64,000 nt of DNA from contig JALQCR010000001.1 in assembly GCA_023336205.1 (NCBI GenBank), positions 124,001 to 188,000 of the forward strand. Reading direction: 5' to 3'. Positions 25,024-33,832 of the stretch are shown here, in pieces. The notes under the pieces were generated by a model. It did not search any database. It had not been told where the DNA came from and was given only the letters and a program-made list of their open reading frames with translations. The stretch comes from Pseudanabaena sp. Salubria-1 (GTDB lineage: Bacteria > Cyanobacteriota > Cyanobacteriia > Pseudanabaenales > Pseudanabaenaceae). Made by a program: the position numbers and the translations under genes. How positions within the stretch are numbered: the first letter of the stretch is position 1; each line of letters begins with the position of its first letter.

Positions 25024-26283
25024 ATGAATGTTGGCGCGGAGATCCTTTGTATTGGCACAGAGTTATTGTTGGGCGAGATTCTCAATAGTAATGCTCAGTA
25101 TTTAGCGCAGCAACTTGCCTTGCTGGGAGTGCCACATTTTTATCAAACCGTTGTTGGCGACAACCCCGATCGCATTCATCAAGCTTTAGAAATTGCGGCG
25201 AGTCGCTCTAACTTAATCATCACTACTGGTGGGCTTGGTCCCACACCCGATGATTTGACAACTGAAGCGATCGCCAATTTTTTCAATACACCCCTCGAAG
25301 AACTTCCCGAAATTTGGGAGCGCATCCAGCAGATGGCGGCGCAAACTGGACGGACTCTCACACCTAATAATCGCAAACAAGCGCTACTGCCCAAGGGTGC
25401 AGAAATATTACATAATCCCGTCGGGACTGCTCCAGGGATGATCTGGGAACCGCAGCCCAATTTATTGATCCTGACTTTTCCTGGTGTGCCTAGCGAGATG
25501 CATCCCATGTGGGAGCAAACTGCTGCACCATTGCTGCTATCCCGAAACTATGGGCAAGGTACTTTTCATTCTAAGGTTTTGCTGTATTGGGGCATAGCTG
25601 AGTCTGCCCTAGCTACGAAAGTCAATCACTTATTCGATCTCAAGAACCCCACTGTTGCGCCCTATGCCAATTATGGACAAGCAAGACTACGGATTACCGT
25701 GAGGGCAAATACTCAAGAAGAGGCGATCGCCTTAATTGCTCCTGTCGAAGCTGAGATTCGTGAACTCACGGGTGAGTTTTGCTATGGCACTGATGAGGAT
25801 ACGCTCGCGAGTGTGGCTGGTAGCCTCTTACAAGGGCGTGGGCAAACTCTTGCAGTTGCTGAATCCTGCACGGGCGGATGGTTAGGTGAAGCTTTAACTG
25901 AGGTTTCTGGCAGTTCTAGCTATTTCCTCGGTGGTGTAATTAGTTATAGCAATGATGTCAAAGTTGATTTACTCAATGTCGATCGCCAAATTCTCGATCA
26001 GCATGGCGCGGTCAGTGCGATCGTTGCTGAACAAATGGCGATCGGGATCAAAGCAAAACTCAAGTCTGATTGGGGGATTAGTATTACAGGGATCGCGGGA
26101 CCAAATGGTGGTACTGAGACTAAACCTGTTGGCTTGATTTATGTTGGGATCGCGCGTCCAGATGGCAAAGTCGAGGCGATCGAGTTGCGTTTTAGTCCCT
26201 CTAGAGGAAGAAATTGGATTAGAAAGGCAACTGTAATGTCAGCTTTAGATTTGTTTAGGAAAAGATTTGTTATGATTAAGTAA
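25024..26283 (+). CDS. cinA: CinA-like protein, NMN amidohydrolase / competence-damage family
   Basis: 419 residues from ATG 25024 (MNVGAEILCIGTELLLGEIL). An in-frame TTG upstream lies inside the previous terminator and is not the start. The N-terminal MoCF-like domain has GGLGPTPDDLTTEAIA and TFPGVPSEM. The C-terminal amidohydrolase domain has LAVAESCTGGWLGEALTEV (nucleophile Ser) and GISITGIAGPNGG. The C-terminal part deamidates nicotinamide mononucleotide in pyridine nucleotide recycling. Confidence 0.95.
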   Translation: MNVGAEILCIGTELLLGEILNSNAQYLAQQLALLGVPHFYQTVVGDNPDRIHQALEIAASRSNLIITTGGLGPTPDDLTTEAIANFFNTPLEELPEIWERIQQMAAQTGRTLTPNNRKQALLPKGAEILHNPVGTAPGMIWEPQPNLLILTFPGVPSEMHPMWEQTAAPLLLSRNYGQGTFHSKVLLYWGIAESALATKVNHLFDLKNPTVAPYANYGQARLRITVRANTQEEAIALIAPVEAEIRELTGEFCYGTDEDTLASVAGSLLQGRGQTLAVAESCTGGWLGEALTEVSGSSSYFLGGVISYSNDVKVDLLNVDRQILDQHGAVSAIVAEQMAIGIKAKLKSDWGISITGIAGPNGGTETKPVGLIYVGIARPDGKVEAIELRFSPSRGRNWIRKATVMSALDLFRKRFVMIK

Positions 26284-26316
26284 ATAAACCTAGACGATGA
26301 TAGGGAGCCAATTATA

Positions 26317-26460
26317 GTGAAAGCGATCAAGAAAGCACTGAAAGAGATCGGCGAAATTCTAAATCGCGTTCTGGAAGCCCTTTTGGGACAAAATCAGCCC
26401 CAGCCTGAGTTGATTCCTATACCAGTAAGAAACAGCTCTCGGCGCGTTAATCGCTATTAA
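26317..26460 (+). CDS. Small basic protein of 47 residues
   Basis: GTG start at 26317 with GGGAG at about 26303-26307. The sequence begins MKAIKKALKEIGEILNRVLE and ends VRNSSRRVNRY: an amphipathic helix, a Pro/Gln linker and a basic tail. It starts 33 bases after cinA and has its own terminator. Similar tiny proteins occur in other cyanobacteria as far as I remember; no function is known. Confidence 0.6.
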   Translation: MKAIKKALKEIGEILNRVLEALLGQNQPQPELIPIPVRNSSRRVNRY

Positions 26461-26463
26461 GGT

Positions 26464-26490
26464 TATAAGACTCGCTATGCGGGTCTTATA
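26464..26490 (+). terminator. Terminator after the small basic gene
   Basis: Stem TATAAGACTCGC / GCGGGTCTTATA (one G-T pair) with a three-base apex and a TTTTG tail. Confidence 0.8.
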
Positions 26491-26513
26491 TTTTGTGGGG
26501 GGAGCGTTTGACG

Positions 26514-26570
26514 ATTTACCTAAAATAAAAGGGGTAGTGATTTGCACTACCCCTTTTATTTTAGGTAAAT
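26514..26570. terminator. Long near-perfect intergenic hairpin
   Basis: Arms of about 25 bases starting ATTTACCTAAAATAAAAGGG. It opens the accessory block 26.5-32 kb. Confidence 0.65.
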
Positions 26571-26881
26571 CAAATTTTGGTTACACGCAGTAAAGAGATT
26601 GTTTAAGCGATCGCAGACAAAGCAAAAAAGTAAAACAATCTCTCTGGCTAAGTGAGGAATTAAAACAAAGCAAGTTTTGCTTTGTTTTAGATCTAAAAAT
26701 TTGTAAGGCTACAGATCGACATGCGTATTTTTATATTAAGTTATTTAGGTTTATATAGCTAAATAATGCATGAATATTTCTGTGTAGTATACAAATTTAG
26801 TTGATTAGTCTGAAACTTGATTTTAAACATATATGCCCTATAGTCAGATTAGATAGAAAAATTTCGTCTAATACATAGTTA
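26566..26881 (+). repeat. Duplicated leader region, copy 1 (before the lipoprotein)
   Basis: Diverged direct copy of 27371-27750. Shared blocks include GGTTTATATAGCTAAATAAT followed by GCATGA, and a 45-base block at 26837-26881 that matches 27706-27750 with a single mismatch. It ends 4 bases before the lipoprotein ATG. Confidence 0.75.
26847..26873. promoter_or_regulatory. 27-bp dyad, copy 1
   Basis: GATTAGATAGAAA at the left, one central base, then an imperfect complement ending CGTCTAATA. The same 27-bp layout occurs at 27591 and 27716. It lies 13 bases upstream of the lipoprotein start. It may be a repressor operator. Confidence 0.5.
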
Positions 26882-26885
26882 CGCC

Positions 26886-27296
26886 ATGCGCTATCTCATG
26901 ATTATCTTCGCGGCATTGGTCATTAATGGTTGCAGCACCGTACCTCCGAAGCCAAATCAGCGCAATCCTTCTACATCGCCGAGCGGCAAATTTGTTTTGA
27001 CCGTTCCCATTGAGCGCGACCCGACCGACCGAAATCTGCCCTTCTGGCGAGTCACCATTTCTGACACAACAGGCAAGCTGCTCTACAAAGACGACAGCAA
27101 GTTCATTGGCACGCTGAACGTTTACTGGTGCTGGGACAGTGCAGACCGAGTCTGGCTCTATAACAGTGATGATGGCGCAATGTATGTTTGGCAGGTTCTT
27201 GACAGCCAGTGGCAGCGGTTGCCATTCACAGTGGCAGAACCACTCAAACCGCCAGATGAGTTGTTGCCCGATTACGAAAGGAATAGGAATAAGTGA
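26886..27296 (+). CDS. Lipoprotein, function unknown
   Basis: 136 residues with a signal peptide and lipobox VINGC (Cys at residue 16). After it come a Pro/Ser linker and a compact domain (WRVTISDTTGKLLYKDDSKF, VWLYNSDDGAMYVWQVL). G+C content is visibly higher than in its neighbours, and duplicated leaders lie on both sides, which suggests acquisition. The function is not recognised. A terminator follows at 27346. Confidence 0.75.
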   Translation: MRYLMIIFAALVINGCSTVPPKPNQRNPSTSPSGKFVLTVPIERDPTDRNLPFWRVTISDTTGKLLYKDDSKFIGTLNVYWCWDSADRVWLYNSDDGAMYVWQVLDSQWQRLPFTVAEPLKPPDELLPDYERNRNK

Positions 27297-27345
27297 GATT
27301 CACGCAGTCTAACCTTGCACTCCGCCGCCGTTGCTGAGCTTGGGG

Positions 27346-27370
27346 AGAGGTGGTGCAAATCACCGCCTCT
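27346..27370 (+). terminator. Lipoprotein gene terminator
   Basis: Stem GAGGTGGTG / CACCGCCTC (one G-T pair) with a five-base loop and the tail TTTTCTTTT. Confidence 0.75.
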
Positions 27371-27590
27371 TTTCTTTTAGGCAAATTAAATTTTCGGTAC
27401 ATCCAGCGGATAGATTGTTGGGGCGATCGCATACAAAGCCAAGGAGTAAAATAATATCTCTAACTAAGTCTGGGATCAGATATAAAAATTTGCGTGGTTG
27501 TGGCTCAACTTGCGTATTTTTGTATTGAGTGGTTCAGGTTTATATAGCTAAATAATGCATGATATTGTCGGGATAACACGCAAAATAGGC

Positions 27591-27617
27591 GATTAGGCAG
27601 AAACTTTCCGTCTAATC
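27591..27617. promoter_or_regulatory. 27-bp dyad, copy 2
   Basis: GATTAGGCAGAAA, a central C, then TTTCCGTCTAATC. The outer six bases are perfect complements, and the inside is an imperfect palindrome. Confidence 0.5.
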
Positions 27618-27715
27618 ACCCCAAAATGGGAGCTTAGGCAGAATTTTTCTATATATCATCCTGTATAGGGTATATAGGTAGAAACTTGACTTTCATCCTA
27701 TATATCCTATAGTCA

Positions 27716-27742
27716 GATTAGATAGAAAAATTCCGTCTAATA
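27716..27742. promoter_or_regulatory. 27-bp dyad, copy 3
   Basis: GATTAGATAGAAA, then an imperfect complement ending CGTCTAATA. It differs from copy 1 by one base and lies 94 bases upstream of the VirD4-like start. Confidence 0.5.
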
Positions 27743-27835
27743 CATAGTTATCTCGCCAGCGAAAGTTACATTGCTCGTGAGGTTTTGCGAAAGATTTCTT
27801 GCTTCCAAGCCAATTTAAACTATGCAACCATAAAT

Positions 27836-29821
27836 ATGAAATTAGAAACTGCAAACTTAAATAGTTTTCAAGACCTTCAAGAGCGCTTAGAACAAGATAA
27901 ATCATTAAATGTACAAATAACTGCCGCAGTTACTGTTTTGTGGTTTTTGCTTGCAAGTATTGTTACTACGCTCGGTGGCTCTGGAAGTAACATTGGCATT
28001 GTTTTCTTAACGGCGCTCTACCATTTTGCTTGGGGTTTCTATGTTATAAACCACATTTTTAATTACGCGCTCCCAAAGGTTACTAGGCTAGAAATATTCA
28101 CCAAATGGCTAAGAGATTACTGGCGCTGGTTCCTTACTTCTTTGTTAGTCGTATTGTTCTTATATCCTTCTTTTTGGTTTGGAACAATAGTATCATTCAT
28201 TTTGGGTTCAGTTGCCACGAAGCGTCTGACAATAAAACTAGCTGAAGAGTACATGGCTGGGAGCCGTCCAATGTTATTTAGGTGGCTGCAACGTAGCTAC
28301 AGCCAAAAGATCCCCTTCAAAGATCGAGGTATATTTTTTGGAGGTCTACTTCTTCCATCAAATGAGGCAACAACTCATCTTCGGCTAACAGGAGGATCTG
28401 GAAGTGGTAAAACCAACCTTTTAAGACTTTATATGCAATCAGTACTTCCTCAAATATCTCTAGGAAGTAAGAACCGTGCCTTGATTCATGATCCTAAAAC
28501 AGAGTTCTTGCCAATAATTGCTGGGATCGGCATACCACAAAGTAGCGTTATTATTCTTAATCCATTTGATGATAGAGCTTGTGCGTGGGATTTAGCAAAG
28601 GATTTAACACGAGATCGTGATGCCAATGAGCTTGCGAATATCCTGCTTCCAGAAAAACCAGGTGGTCAAGGTAGTAATGAATTTTTTGATAAGGCTGCTA
28701 GACGAATTCTTTCGGGAGTTACCCGCTTTTTTATGCGCTCAGCGCCAGGTGCATGGACGCTGCGAGATTTGGTCTTGGCTGCTCAACACCTTGAACTTAC
28801 AACCCTTCTGTTAAGCCAAGATAAAAAATTAAAGCGTAGTTTGCAGGTTCTTGGCTCAGGTGATACGGTTGGAAATGTCATGAGTACAGTAGCAGCTTAC
28901 ATTGGTGATGGATTAGAGACTGTAGCGGCACATTCTGACTACCATATTCGAGCAGGTCGCAAATTTACACTTTCTGAGTGGCTAGAAGGAAGCTATATTC
29001 TGATGTTGGGATCTGACCGTGAATCAGAAGCTACTCTTCAACCTCTCAACCAATTGCTTTTCACTCGCGCATCACAAATGTTGCTGAGTCGTGATAATGA
29101 AGGGACATCATTTATGATTCTTGATGAACTACCAGCAATGGGTAAACTTAACAAAATCGATCAATTGGCAGAGTTGGGGCGCTCTTATGGCGTGTCGCTC
29201 ACCGTTGCTTTTCAAAGTTACAGTAAACTTGAGCATATTTATGGTGACAAGGTTGCGAATTCTCTAGTAGGTCAGTTTGACAAATCTGCTTATTTGAGAA
29301 CAAAAGATAAGCCGACTGCTCAATGGGCATCAGAACAAGTTGGAGACATGAAGGTGCTTTGGAGAGCTAGATCACAGAGTTATTCTCAAGGTCAAATGCC
29401 TTTGAGCGGCAGTCAAACTCGTGGTACAGGAGAGCAGAGAGATTCTAATCCAGTAGCTCGACCTGATGATTTTATGAATATGCCTAAGCCTGATAAAGAT
29501 ACCAGAGAGGGTATTCATGCATGGTATCGAATTGATAATCATGTATTTCGGCATGAGATCCCTTCAGACTTTTTAAGCCAACATTTGATCCCAGAATCAA
29601 AAGCTATTAAAGCTTTTATCGCCACGCCTGAAATTGCTGAGGATCTGAGGTTATGGGATCAAGAAGATATCTACCGACTTGGTATTCAACAAGTTTTAGC
29701 TGAACTTAACAGCGAACAACTTAAGAATCTACCTGTAGATGACTGGATTCAGTTACCAACTCCATCCAGTGTTAGATCCCTCATTGAGGGTTTTAACGAA
29801 ATTTCCGAAGACGAAGACTAA
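27836..29821 (+). CDS. VirD4/TraG-like conjugative coupling ATPase
   Basis: 661 residues from ATG 27836; an upstream in-frame TTG is less likely. Three or so membrane segments fill residues 20-140. The motor domain has Walker A GGSGSGKTN (about 190), ALIHDPKTEF, Walker B SFMILDELPAMGKL and the sensor-like TVAFQSYSKL, as in TraD/TraG/VirD4 with a TraM-recognition region. Coupling proteins bring relaxase-DNA complexes to a type IV channel, but no relaxase or other T4SS gene is visible here. It is followed by three genes on the same strand. Confidence 0.9.
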   Translation: MKLETANLNSFQDLQERLEQDKSLNVQITAAVTVLWFLLASIVTTLGGSGSNIGIVFLTALYHFAWGFYVINHIFNYALPKVTRLEIFTKWLRDYWRWFLTSLLVVLFLYPSFWFGTIVSFILGSVATKRLTIKLAEEYMAGSRPMLFRWLQRSYSQKIPFKDRGIFFGGLLLPSNEATTHLRLTGGSGSGKTNLLRLYMQSVLPQISLGSKNRALIHDPKTEFLPIIAGIGIPQSSVIILNPFDDRACAWDLAKDLTRDRDANELANILLPEKPGGQGSNEFFDKAARRILSGVTRFFMRSAPGAWTLRDLVLAAQHLELTTLLLSQDKKLKRSLQVLGSGDTVGNVMSTVAAYIGDGLETVAAHSDYHIRAGRKFTLSEWLEGSYILMLGSDRESEATLQPLNQLLFTRASQMLLSRDNEGTSFMILDELPAMGKLNKIDQLAELGRSYGVSLTVAFQSYSKLEHIYGDKVANSLVGQFDKSAYLRTKDKPTAQWASEQVGDMKVLWRARSQSYSQGQMPLSGSQTRGTGEQRDSNPVARPDDFMNMPKPDKDTREGIHAWYRIDNHVFRHEIPSDFLSQHLIPESKAIKAFIATPEIAEDLRLWDQEDIYRLGIQQVLAELNSEQLKNLPVDDWIQLPTPSSVRSLIEGFNEISEDED

Positions 29822-29847
29822 TTTATTAATTACTAAGGAGTTACATC

Positions 29848-30078
29848 ATGAAAGTTATAGGTATTATCGTAAACATTTTTTTTCCTGGCATTGGTACTTT
29901 GATTGTTGGCAAGATTGGACAGGGCATTGCTCAACTTTTGCTATTTATCCTTGGAGTTATCCTAAATTTCACTGTAATACTTTCGATCATCGGTATACCT
30001 TTGTGTTTTGGTATATGGGTTTGGGGACTTGTTAGTGCTGCTACATCCCATCCAACAAATGACAGATTCAGAGAATAA
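29848..30078 (+). CDS. Small two- or three-helix membrane protein
   Basis: 76 residues with AAGGAG eight bases before the ATG. It is almost wholly hydrophobic (IIVNIFFPGIGTLIVGKIGQ, LLLFILGVILNFTVILSIIG, WVWGLVSAAT). The FFPGIGTLIVGKIGQG pattern resembles TM2-domain or YqaE/Pmp3-like proteins. It lies 26 bases after the coupling ATPase gene, so it is probably co-transcribed with it. Confidence 0.7.
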   Translation: MKVIGIIVNIFFPGIGTLIVGKIGQGIAQLLLFILGVILNFTVILSIIGIPLCFGIWVWGLVSAATSHPTNDRFRE

Positions 30079-30162
30079 ATTCATTTAGAGTGGAGTAATT
30101 TTGATATTTTAAATTACTCCACTCTCAGGTATTTGATAAAAGTCAAGACAATATTTGAAACT

Positions 30163-31230
30163 ATGTCTATTCATGAATTTGAGAAGGAAAGTCAGGAACG
30201 ATTGAACAATGCTTACAAAGCTTTAAGTTTGCCTGATCCCGATGGTTACAATGGAACATCTGAGAGAGAATACCAGAAAGAGTTGGCTAGGAACCTCCAG
30301 AACGATGGAAGTAAAGCCATAAGTGCATCTATGGATCAGCGTATTGCGGGAAAACTTAAAGCAGCAGGCTATAGTCTCGGCGAAATTGAAGAGGTAGTTA
30401 AACAGCATAGTCCTATGGCTGTAAAACCAAGCCAAGAACAACGGCAGGCTTATGCAAAAAATGTTGTCCAGAAAGCATACTTTTCTGGAGGTGCTAATCC
30501 TGAGAAACAATTGGAAGAACACCGTCTTGAACAACTAGGAATAGATACAATAGTTAAAATTAAACAAAGTCTGGCAATGGGCTGGAAGCTATTTTTGGTA
30601 GATCGTGACCTTTCTAATGATGAAATAGCTACCACCTTTGCCGAAATATTTGAAATTACTGAAGATGATGTAATAGTATTTGAGGAGGTAGAAGTCTTCG
30701 GCGATAATCTTTCAGACAATATTCAACTCATATGTGAACGAACCTCGGTTAAGGGTGATTTTCAGCTTTCACTAACTATTTATCTGCAAGGTTATGAATT
30801 AGAAGAAATTGCTGAGAAAATGGGGGAGTTGGAAATTATTGGTAGTTTTTCTGAAATATTGGGATGCAACTGTTTAATCTTAGATCCTTCTAAAGATAAT
30901 CTTAAGGATGAAGATTCTTGTCTATTCCTACAGGGATTGAGCAATCTCATACAAGAGGTTTTTATCGACCCAGATACACTTGCTAACAATGAATATATCA
31001 TTACTAATTTTAATGATGAATCTTCTCCAATAGTACAAGAACTCTTAAAGCAGGAATTGTTTTGGAAAGCCACGGATAACCCAGAATTTCCTTACAGGTT
31101 AGAGTTTAATGATACTTTTCTAGAGCTTCGTATAAATGATTTTCCTGAGGAAAGTTTATATACATTGTTTATTGACTCAAAATCTGTTTACAATTTTGAT
31201 GACTTGTCAGAGTGTTGGCAGATTCCTTAA
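30163..31230 (+). CDS. Unknown protein downstream of the coupling ATPase
   Basis: 355 residues from ATG 30163. The first 110 residues (NAYKALSLPDPDGYNGTSER, YSLGEIEEVVKQHSPMAV) recall a helical domain seen beside cyanobacterial plasmid mobilisation genes, from memory only. The rest is acidic and alternates short strands and helices, with no motif recognised. Context suggests a DNA-processing or transfer accessory protein. Confidence 0.6.
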   Translation: MSIHEFEKESQERLNNAYKALSLPDPDGYNGTSEREYQKELARNLQNDGSKAISASMDQRIAGKLKAAGYSLGEIEEVVKQHSPMAVKPSQEQRQAYAKNVVQKAYFSGGANPEKQLEEHRLEQLGIDTIVKIKQSLAMGWKLFLVDRDLSNDEIATTFAEIFEITEDDVIVFEEVEVFGDNLSDNIQLICERTSVKGDFQLSLTIYLQGYELEEIAEKMGELEIIGSFSEILGCNCLILDPSKDNLKDEDSCLFLQGLSNLIQEVFIDPDTLANNEYIITNFNDESSPIVQELLKQELFWKATDNPEFPYRLEFNDTFLELRINDFPEESLYTLFIDSKSVYNFDDLSECWQIP

Positions 31231-31291
31231 TATATTTTAAAAACGATTAGTATATCGAATACATTACAAAGTCTTACAAAGATAGATTTCC

Positions 31292-31867
31292 ATGAAAAAC
31301 GAAGAAATTCGCAATCAATATAATCAGCAAATATCTGAAGGCATCTCTAAATTAAAAGCAGATATAAAACGACAGAATCGTAGTCCTAATATGGCAGATG
31401 CTAAAAAAGCATTTGATATTCGTCATCAAGCCCGTATCAATGAAAGAGCTAAAATGACAGTTGGCGAAGCCATGAAACTTCGTGCTCGCGATATGAGGGT
31501 TTATGGACATCCTAATGGACCAAACTTTCAACAAGTTGTTCAAAAAGAGCAAAGGAAAGGAAAGGGTGATATTGCGAGGGCAATAATTAACAGTTCTGAA
31601 CGAACAAATAAGAAATGGAACAATTCTAAGAGTATCACTATGGCTCTTAAAGAGGAGCGAAATAGTGCAAAGAAAAAGATGACGGCAGCTAGAGGACAAT
31701 TACGAGAAAAATACCAAAACCGTAATCAATCTTTAAATAAATCTAATGCTCAATCACAGGGGCAAAAAGCTGCTCGAACAACTGGGAATAGCAGATCTCC
31801 TAACGAAGCTCAAAAAAAAGCACCTACCACCCCTCCTCCACAGCAAACTCCGAAGCGCAGTCGATAA
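31292..31867 (+). CDS. Highly basic, low-complexity protein
   Basis: 191 residues rich in Lys, Arg, Asn and Gln, ending in a Pro/Thr/Lys-rich tail (PTTPPPQQTPKRSR). It is predicted to be largely disordered after residue 120. Such proteins often bind nucleic acid. It is the last gene of the four-gene set, 61 bases after the previous stop. Confidence 0.65.
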   Translation: MKNEEIRNQYNQQISEGISKLKADIKRQNRSPNMADAKKAFDIRHQARINERAKMTVGEAMKLRARDMRVYGHPNGPNFQQVVQKEQRKGKGDIARAIINSSERTNKKWNNSKSITMALKEERNSAKKKMTAARGQLREKYQNRNQSLNKSNAQSQGQKAARTTGNSRSPNEAQKKAPTTPPPQQTPKRSR

Positions 31868-31949
31868 ATTTTGAGTTTTGCAAGCTGTAATTGTAGTTAG
31901 CCTTAATATTGCTTCAGCATTAGTATGCAGGCGATCGCACCACAAATAG

Positions 31950-32036
31950 AGATAACAAATCATTGGAGCGGACAAAATTGTAGTATTTTGGTAATAAGCA
32001 AAAGATATCTTCTGCCGCTCAATTAAGCCGTTAGGC
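31950..32036 (+). other. Possible degenerate attC (integron cassette recombination) site
   Basis: GTTAGGC at 32030-32036 fits the R' core. Inner arms TTGGAGCGG (31963-31971) and CCGCTCAA (32015-32022) pair with one extrahelical G, as attC sites do. The R''-like AGATAAC (31950-31956) matches only in its TAAC. The inner stem continues with ACAAAAT / ATTTTGG. No integrase is visible, so it would be a relic. Confidence 0.35.
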
Positions 32037-32049
32037 ATTAACTGAAAAC

Positions 32050-32145
32050 ATGAGAAAAATTCTCTTTATCTATTCGGCTGTCATTTGCTTTTTGATCACA
32101 ACCTTTTTGGTCATTAAAAAGCTAGAGAAGTTTCGCGATGCTTGA
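32050..32145 (+). CDS. 31-residue single-helix peptide frame after the attC-like site
   Basis: MRKILFIYSAVICFLITTFL, then a short basic tail; the ATG is 14 bases after the GTTAGGC core, a spacing usual in cassettes. It overlaps the end of the radical SAM gene on the other strand by 32 bases, so it is either a truncated cassette gene or chance. Confidence 0.25.
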   Translation: MRKILFIYSAVICFLITTFLVIKKLEKFRDA

Positions 32146-33733
32146 TTAATGTCTCGACTGGCAAAGCGTTGCGAAGATGTTGCCAAGGTAGAACTTGATT
32201 AACATCCCAATCTTCATGGACATACCAAGCCAGAGGCGGTAACTGTCCACGCAATTCCTTAAAAGCACGTTTATAGGAGCCATCGCTCGGTACATCACCA
32301 TCGCTATAGCTGCAAGCTAGACGCAATAGCTTAGTCAGACGGCGATCGCCTCTGGAAATTAGCCCTTGCACAATCGAATCCTTATAACTTTCAGGGCGAA
32401 AATCAATCCCTTTAGGCAATAGTTTTTTGCGAAAATACTGCATTTTCTTTTCGGCAGTAGTGCTGATGCCCTGCCATTGCCAAGGCGTATGAGACTTAGG
32501 CACAAACGTACTGCAACCAAAAGTTAGCTTCAGCTTTGGCGCAATTTTACGAAGAGAAATTAGCATCTCAATCGTTTGATCGATATCGTCATCATTTTCC
32601 ATCGGTACGCCTGCCATACCGTAAAGCTTCAGAGACTTCAAACCACCAGCTTGAGCATTGACTGCCGCTTGCTTGATTTCATCATTATGTAACTTCTTAT
32701 TAATGATTTCGCGCAAACGTTCAGAACCGCTTTCGATCGCAATGGTGACAGAGCGACTATCACGAGTAGAGAGAATTCGCGCTAACTTCTCCGTTAGGGT
32801 ATTGGTGCGGACTGAGGCAAGGCTGAGGCGCACATCATCAAATTGAGGCTGAGCGAGATGATCGAGCAATAAATCAAATTCAGGATGTTGGGTAATTGAT
32901 GCCCCAAGTAAGCCTAGACGTTTAGTTACCTCTAATCCTTTTGCGATCGCAGGTATCAGACTAGTCTCTAAACTAGCGGTTCTAAAGGGAAGTGTTAAAT
33001 AACTTGCTAAACAGAAGCGACACATCTCAGGACAGCTCCGTACCACTTCCACCATAAAAATGCTTTCCCAAGCAGCTTTCTCTGTAACCACTGTAGAGGC
33101 TGAGAGGGTGTTCCCTTTATAGGTTTGTTTATGGATTATGGCAGGAATTTCAGAATCTATTGGTTGAATCGCCGAGATCGCACCATCATCGGATTCGTAG
33201 GTTACTTCATACAATAACGGAACGTAAATTCCATCTAATTTAGCTAAATGGCGCAATTTAACTTCACGACTAGCATGGCGAACTTCTTGATAAGCATTTA
33301 AAAAGTTCCCAATTAATTCTTCGCCATCACCGAGCAAGATAATATCAAACCACGCGGCAAATGGCTCAGGATTGGCGGTGAGAACTGGGCCACCGCCGAA
33401 TATTAATGGATGATCATCAGTGCGATCGCAGGTATCGATGGGAATCTCAAATTTTTTCAAAGCCGCCAAAATATTGACATAATCTAGTTCCCATGAAAAC
33501 GAAAAGCCTAATATTTCAATCTTCCTTGGTAAGTCCTCATGGGCATCGGTAAACCATCGACTGACGTTAACCTGCGATCGCGTGGCTAAATTTGCCCATA
33601 CGCCTTGATAGCCTAAGCTCGTAATTCCCACGGTGTAGGTATTGGGAAAAGCAAAGACAATATTTACTGCATCGTGATCTGGTGTGGCTGGGTCAAAGAG
33701 TAAATGTTCGGACTGAAAGTAGGATTGGTTCAA
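32114..33733 (-). CDS. B12-binding-type radical SAM protein
   Basis: About 540 residues from TTG 33733 (MNQSYFQSEHLLFDPATPD), the point where similarity to the family begins. Longer open reading frame extends to 33862, but that part is made of intergenic hairpins. The N-terminal domain (FAFPNTYTVGITSLGYQGVW, LIFGGGPVLTANPEPFA) is cobalamin-binding-like. The radical SAM cluster is RSCPEMCRFCLASYL (Cys-x3-Cys-x2-Cys), then VTIAIESGSERLR and LKLYGMAGVPMEND. It fits the uncharacterised family TIGR03960, widespread in cyanobacteria. Substrate unknown. Confidence 0.85.
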   Translation of the reverse strand: MNQSYFQSEHLLFDPATPDHDAVNIVFAFPNTYTVGITSLGYQGVWANLATRSQVNVSRWFTDAHEDLPRKIEILGFSFSWELDYVNILAALKKFEIPIDTCDRTDDHPLIFGGGPVLTANPEPFAAWFDIILLGDGEELIGNFLNAYQEVRHASREVKLRHLAKLDGIYVPLLYEVTYESDDGAISAIQPIDSEIPAIIHKQTYKGNTLSASTVVTEKAAWESIFMVEVVRSCPEMCRFCLASYLTLPFRTASLETSLIPAIAKGLEVTKRLGLLGASITQHPEFDLLLDHLAQPQFDDVRLSLASVRTNTLTEKLARILSTRDSRSVTIAIESGSERLREIINKKLHNDEIKQAAVNAQAGGLKSLKLYGMAGVPMENDDDIDQTIEMLISLRKIAPKLKLTFGCSTFVPKSHTPWQWQGISTTAEKKMQYFRKKLLPKGIDFRPESYKDSIVQGLISRGDRRLTKLLRLACSYSDGDVPSDGSYKRAFKELRGQLPPLAWYVHEDWDVNQVLPWQHLRNALPVETLIKHRETSLAF

Positions 33734-33790
33734 CGTTTCGGCAATATATCGCAATATCGCTATTATGCCATATCTAAATGGACTCAAAAC

Positions 33791-33823
33791 GAAGCAGAGA
33801 GGTGTGCCGCACCTCTCTGCTTC
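33791..33823. repeat. Hairpin upstream of the radical SAM gene
   Basis: Perfect 13-base arms GAAGCAGAGAGGT and complement around GTGCCGC. Confidence 0.7.
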
Positions 33824-33832
33824 AACTCTTTG

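Larger units (their letters stand above)
27371..27750 (+). repeat. Duplicated leader region, copy 2 (before the VirD4-like gene)
   Basis: Diverged copy of 26566-26881, longer by insertions. It carries two of the 27-bp dyads plus partial versions (TTAGGCAGAA at about 27633, ATAGGTAGAAAC at about 27674). Confidence 0.75.

Noticed and set aside
27306..27380. attC site after the lipoprotein gene
   Set aside because: GTCTAAC and a TTGCAC box are present, but the right-hand core is TTTTAGGC and the middle is better explained as a terminator plus the start of the duplicated leader.
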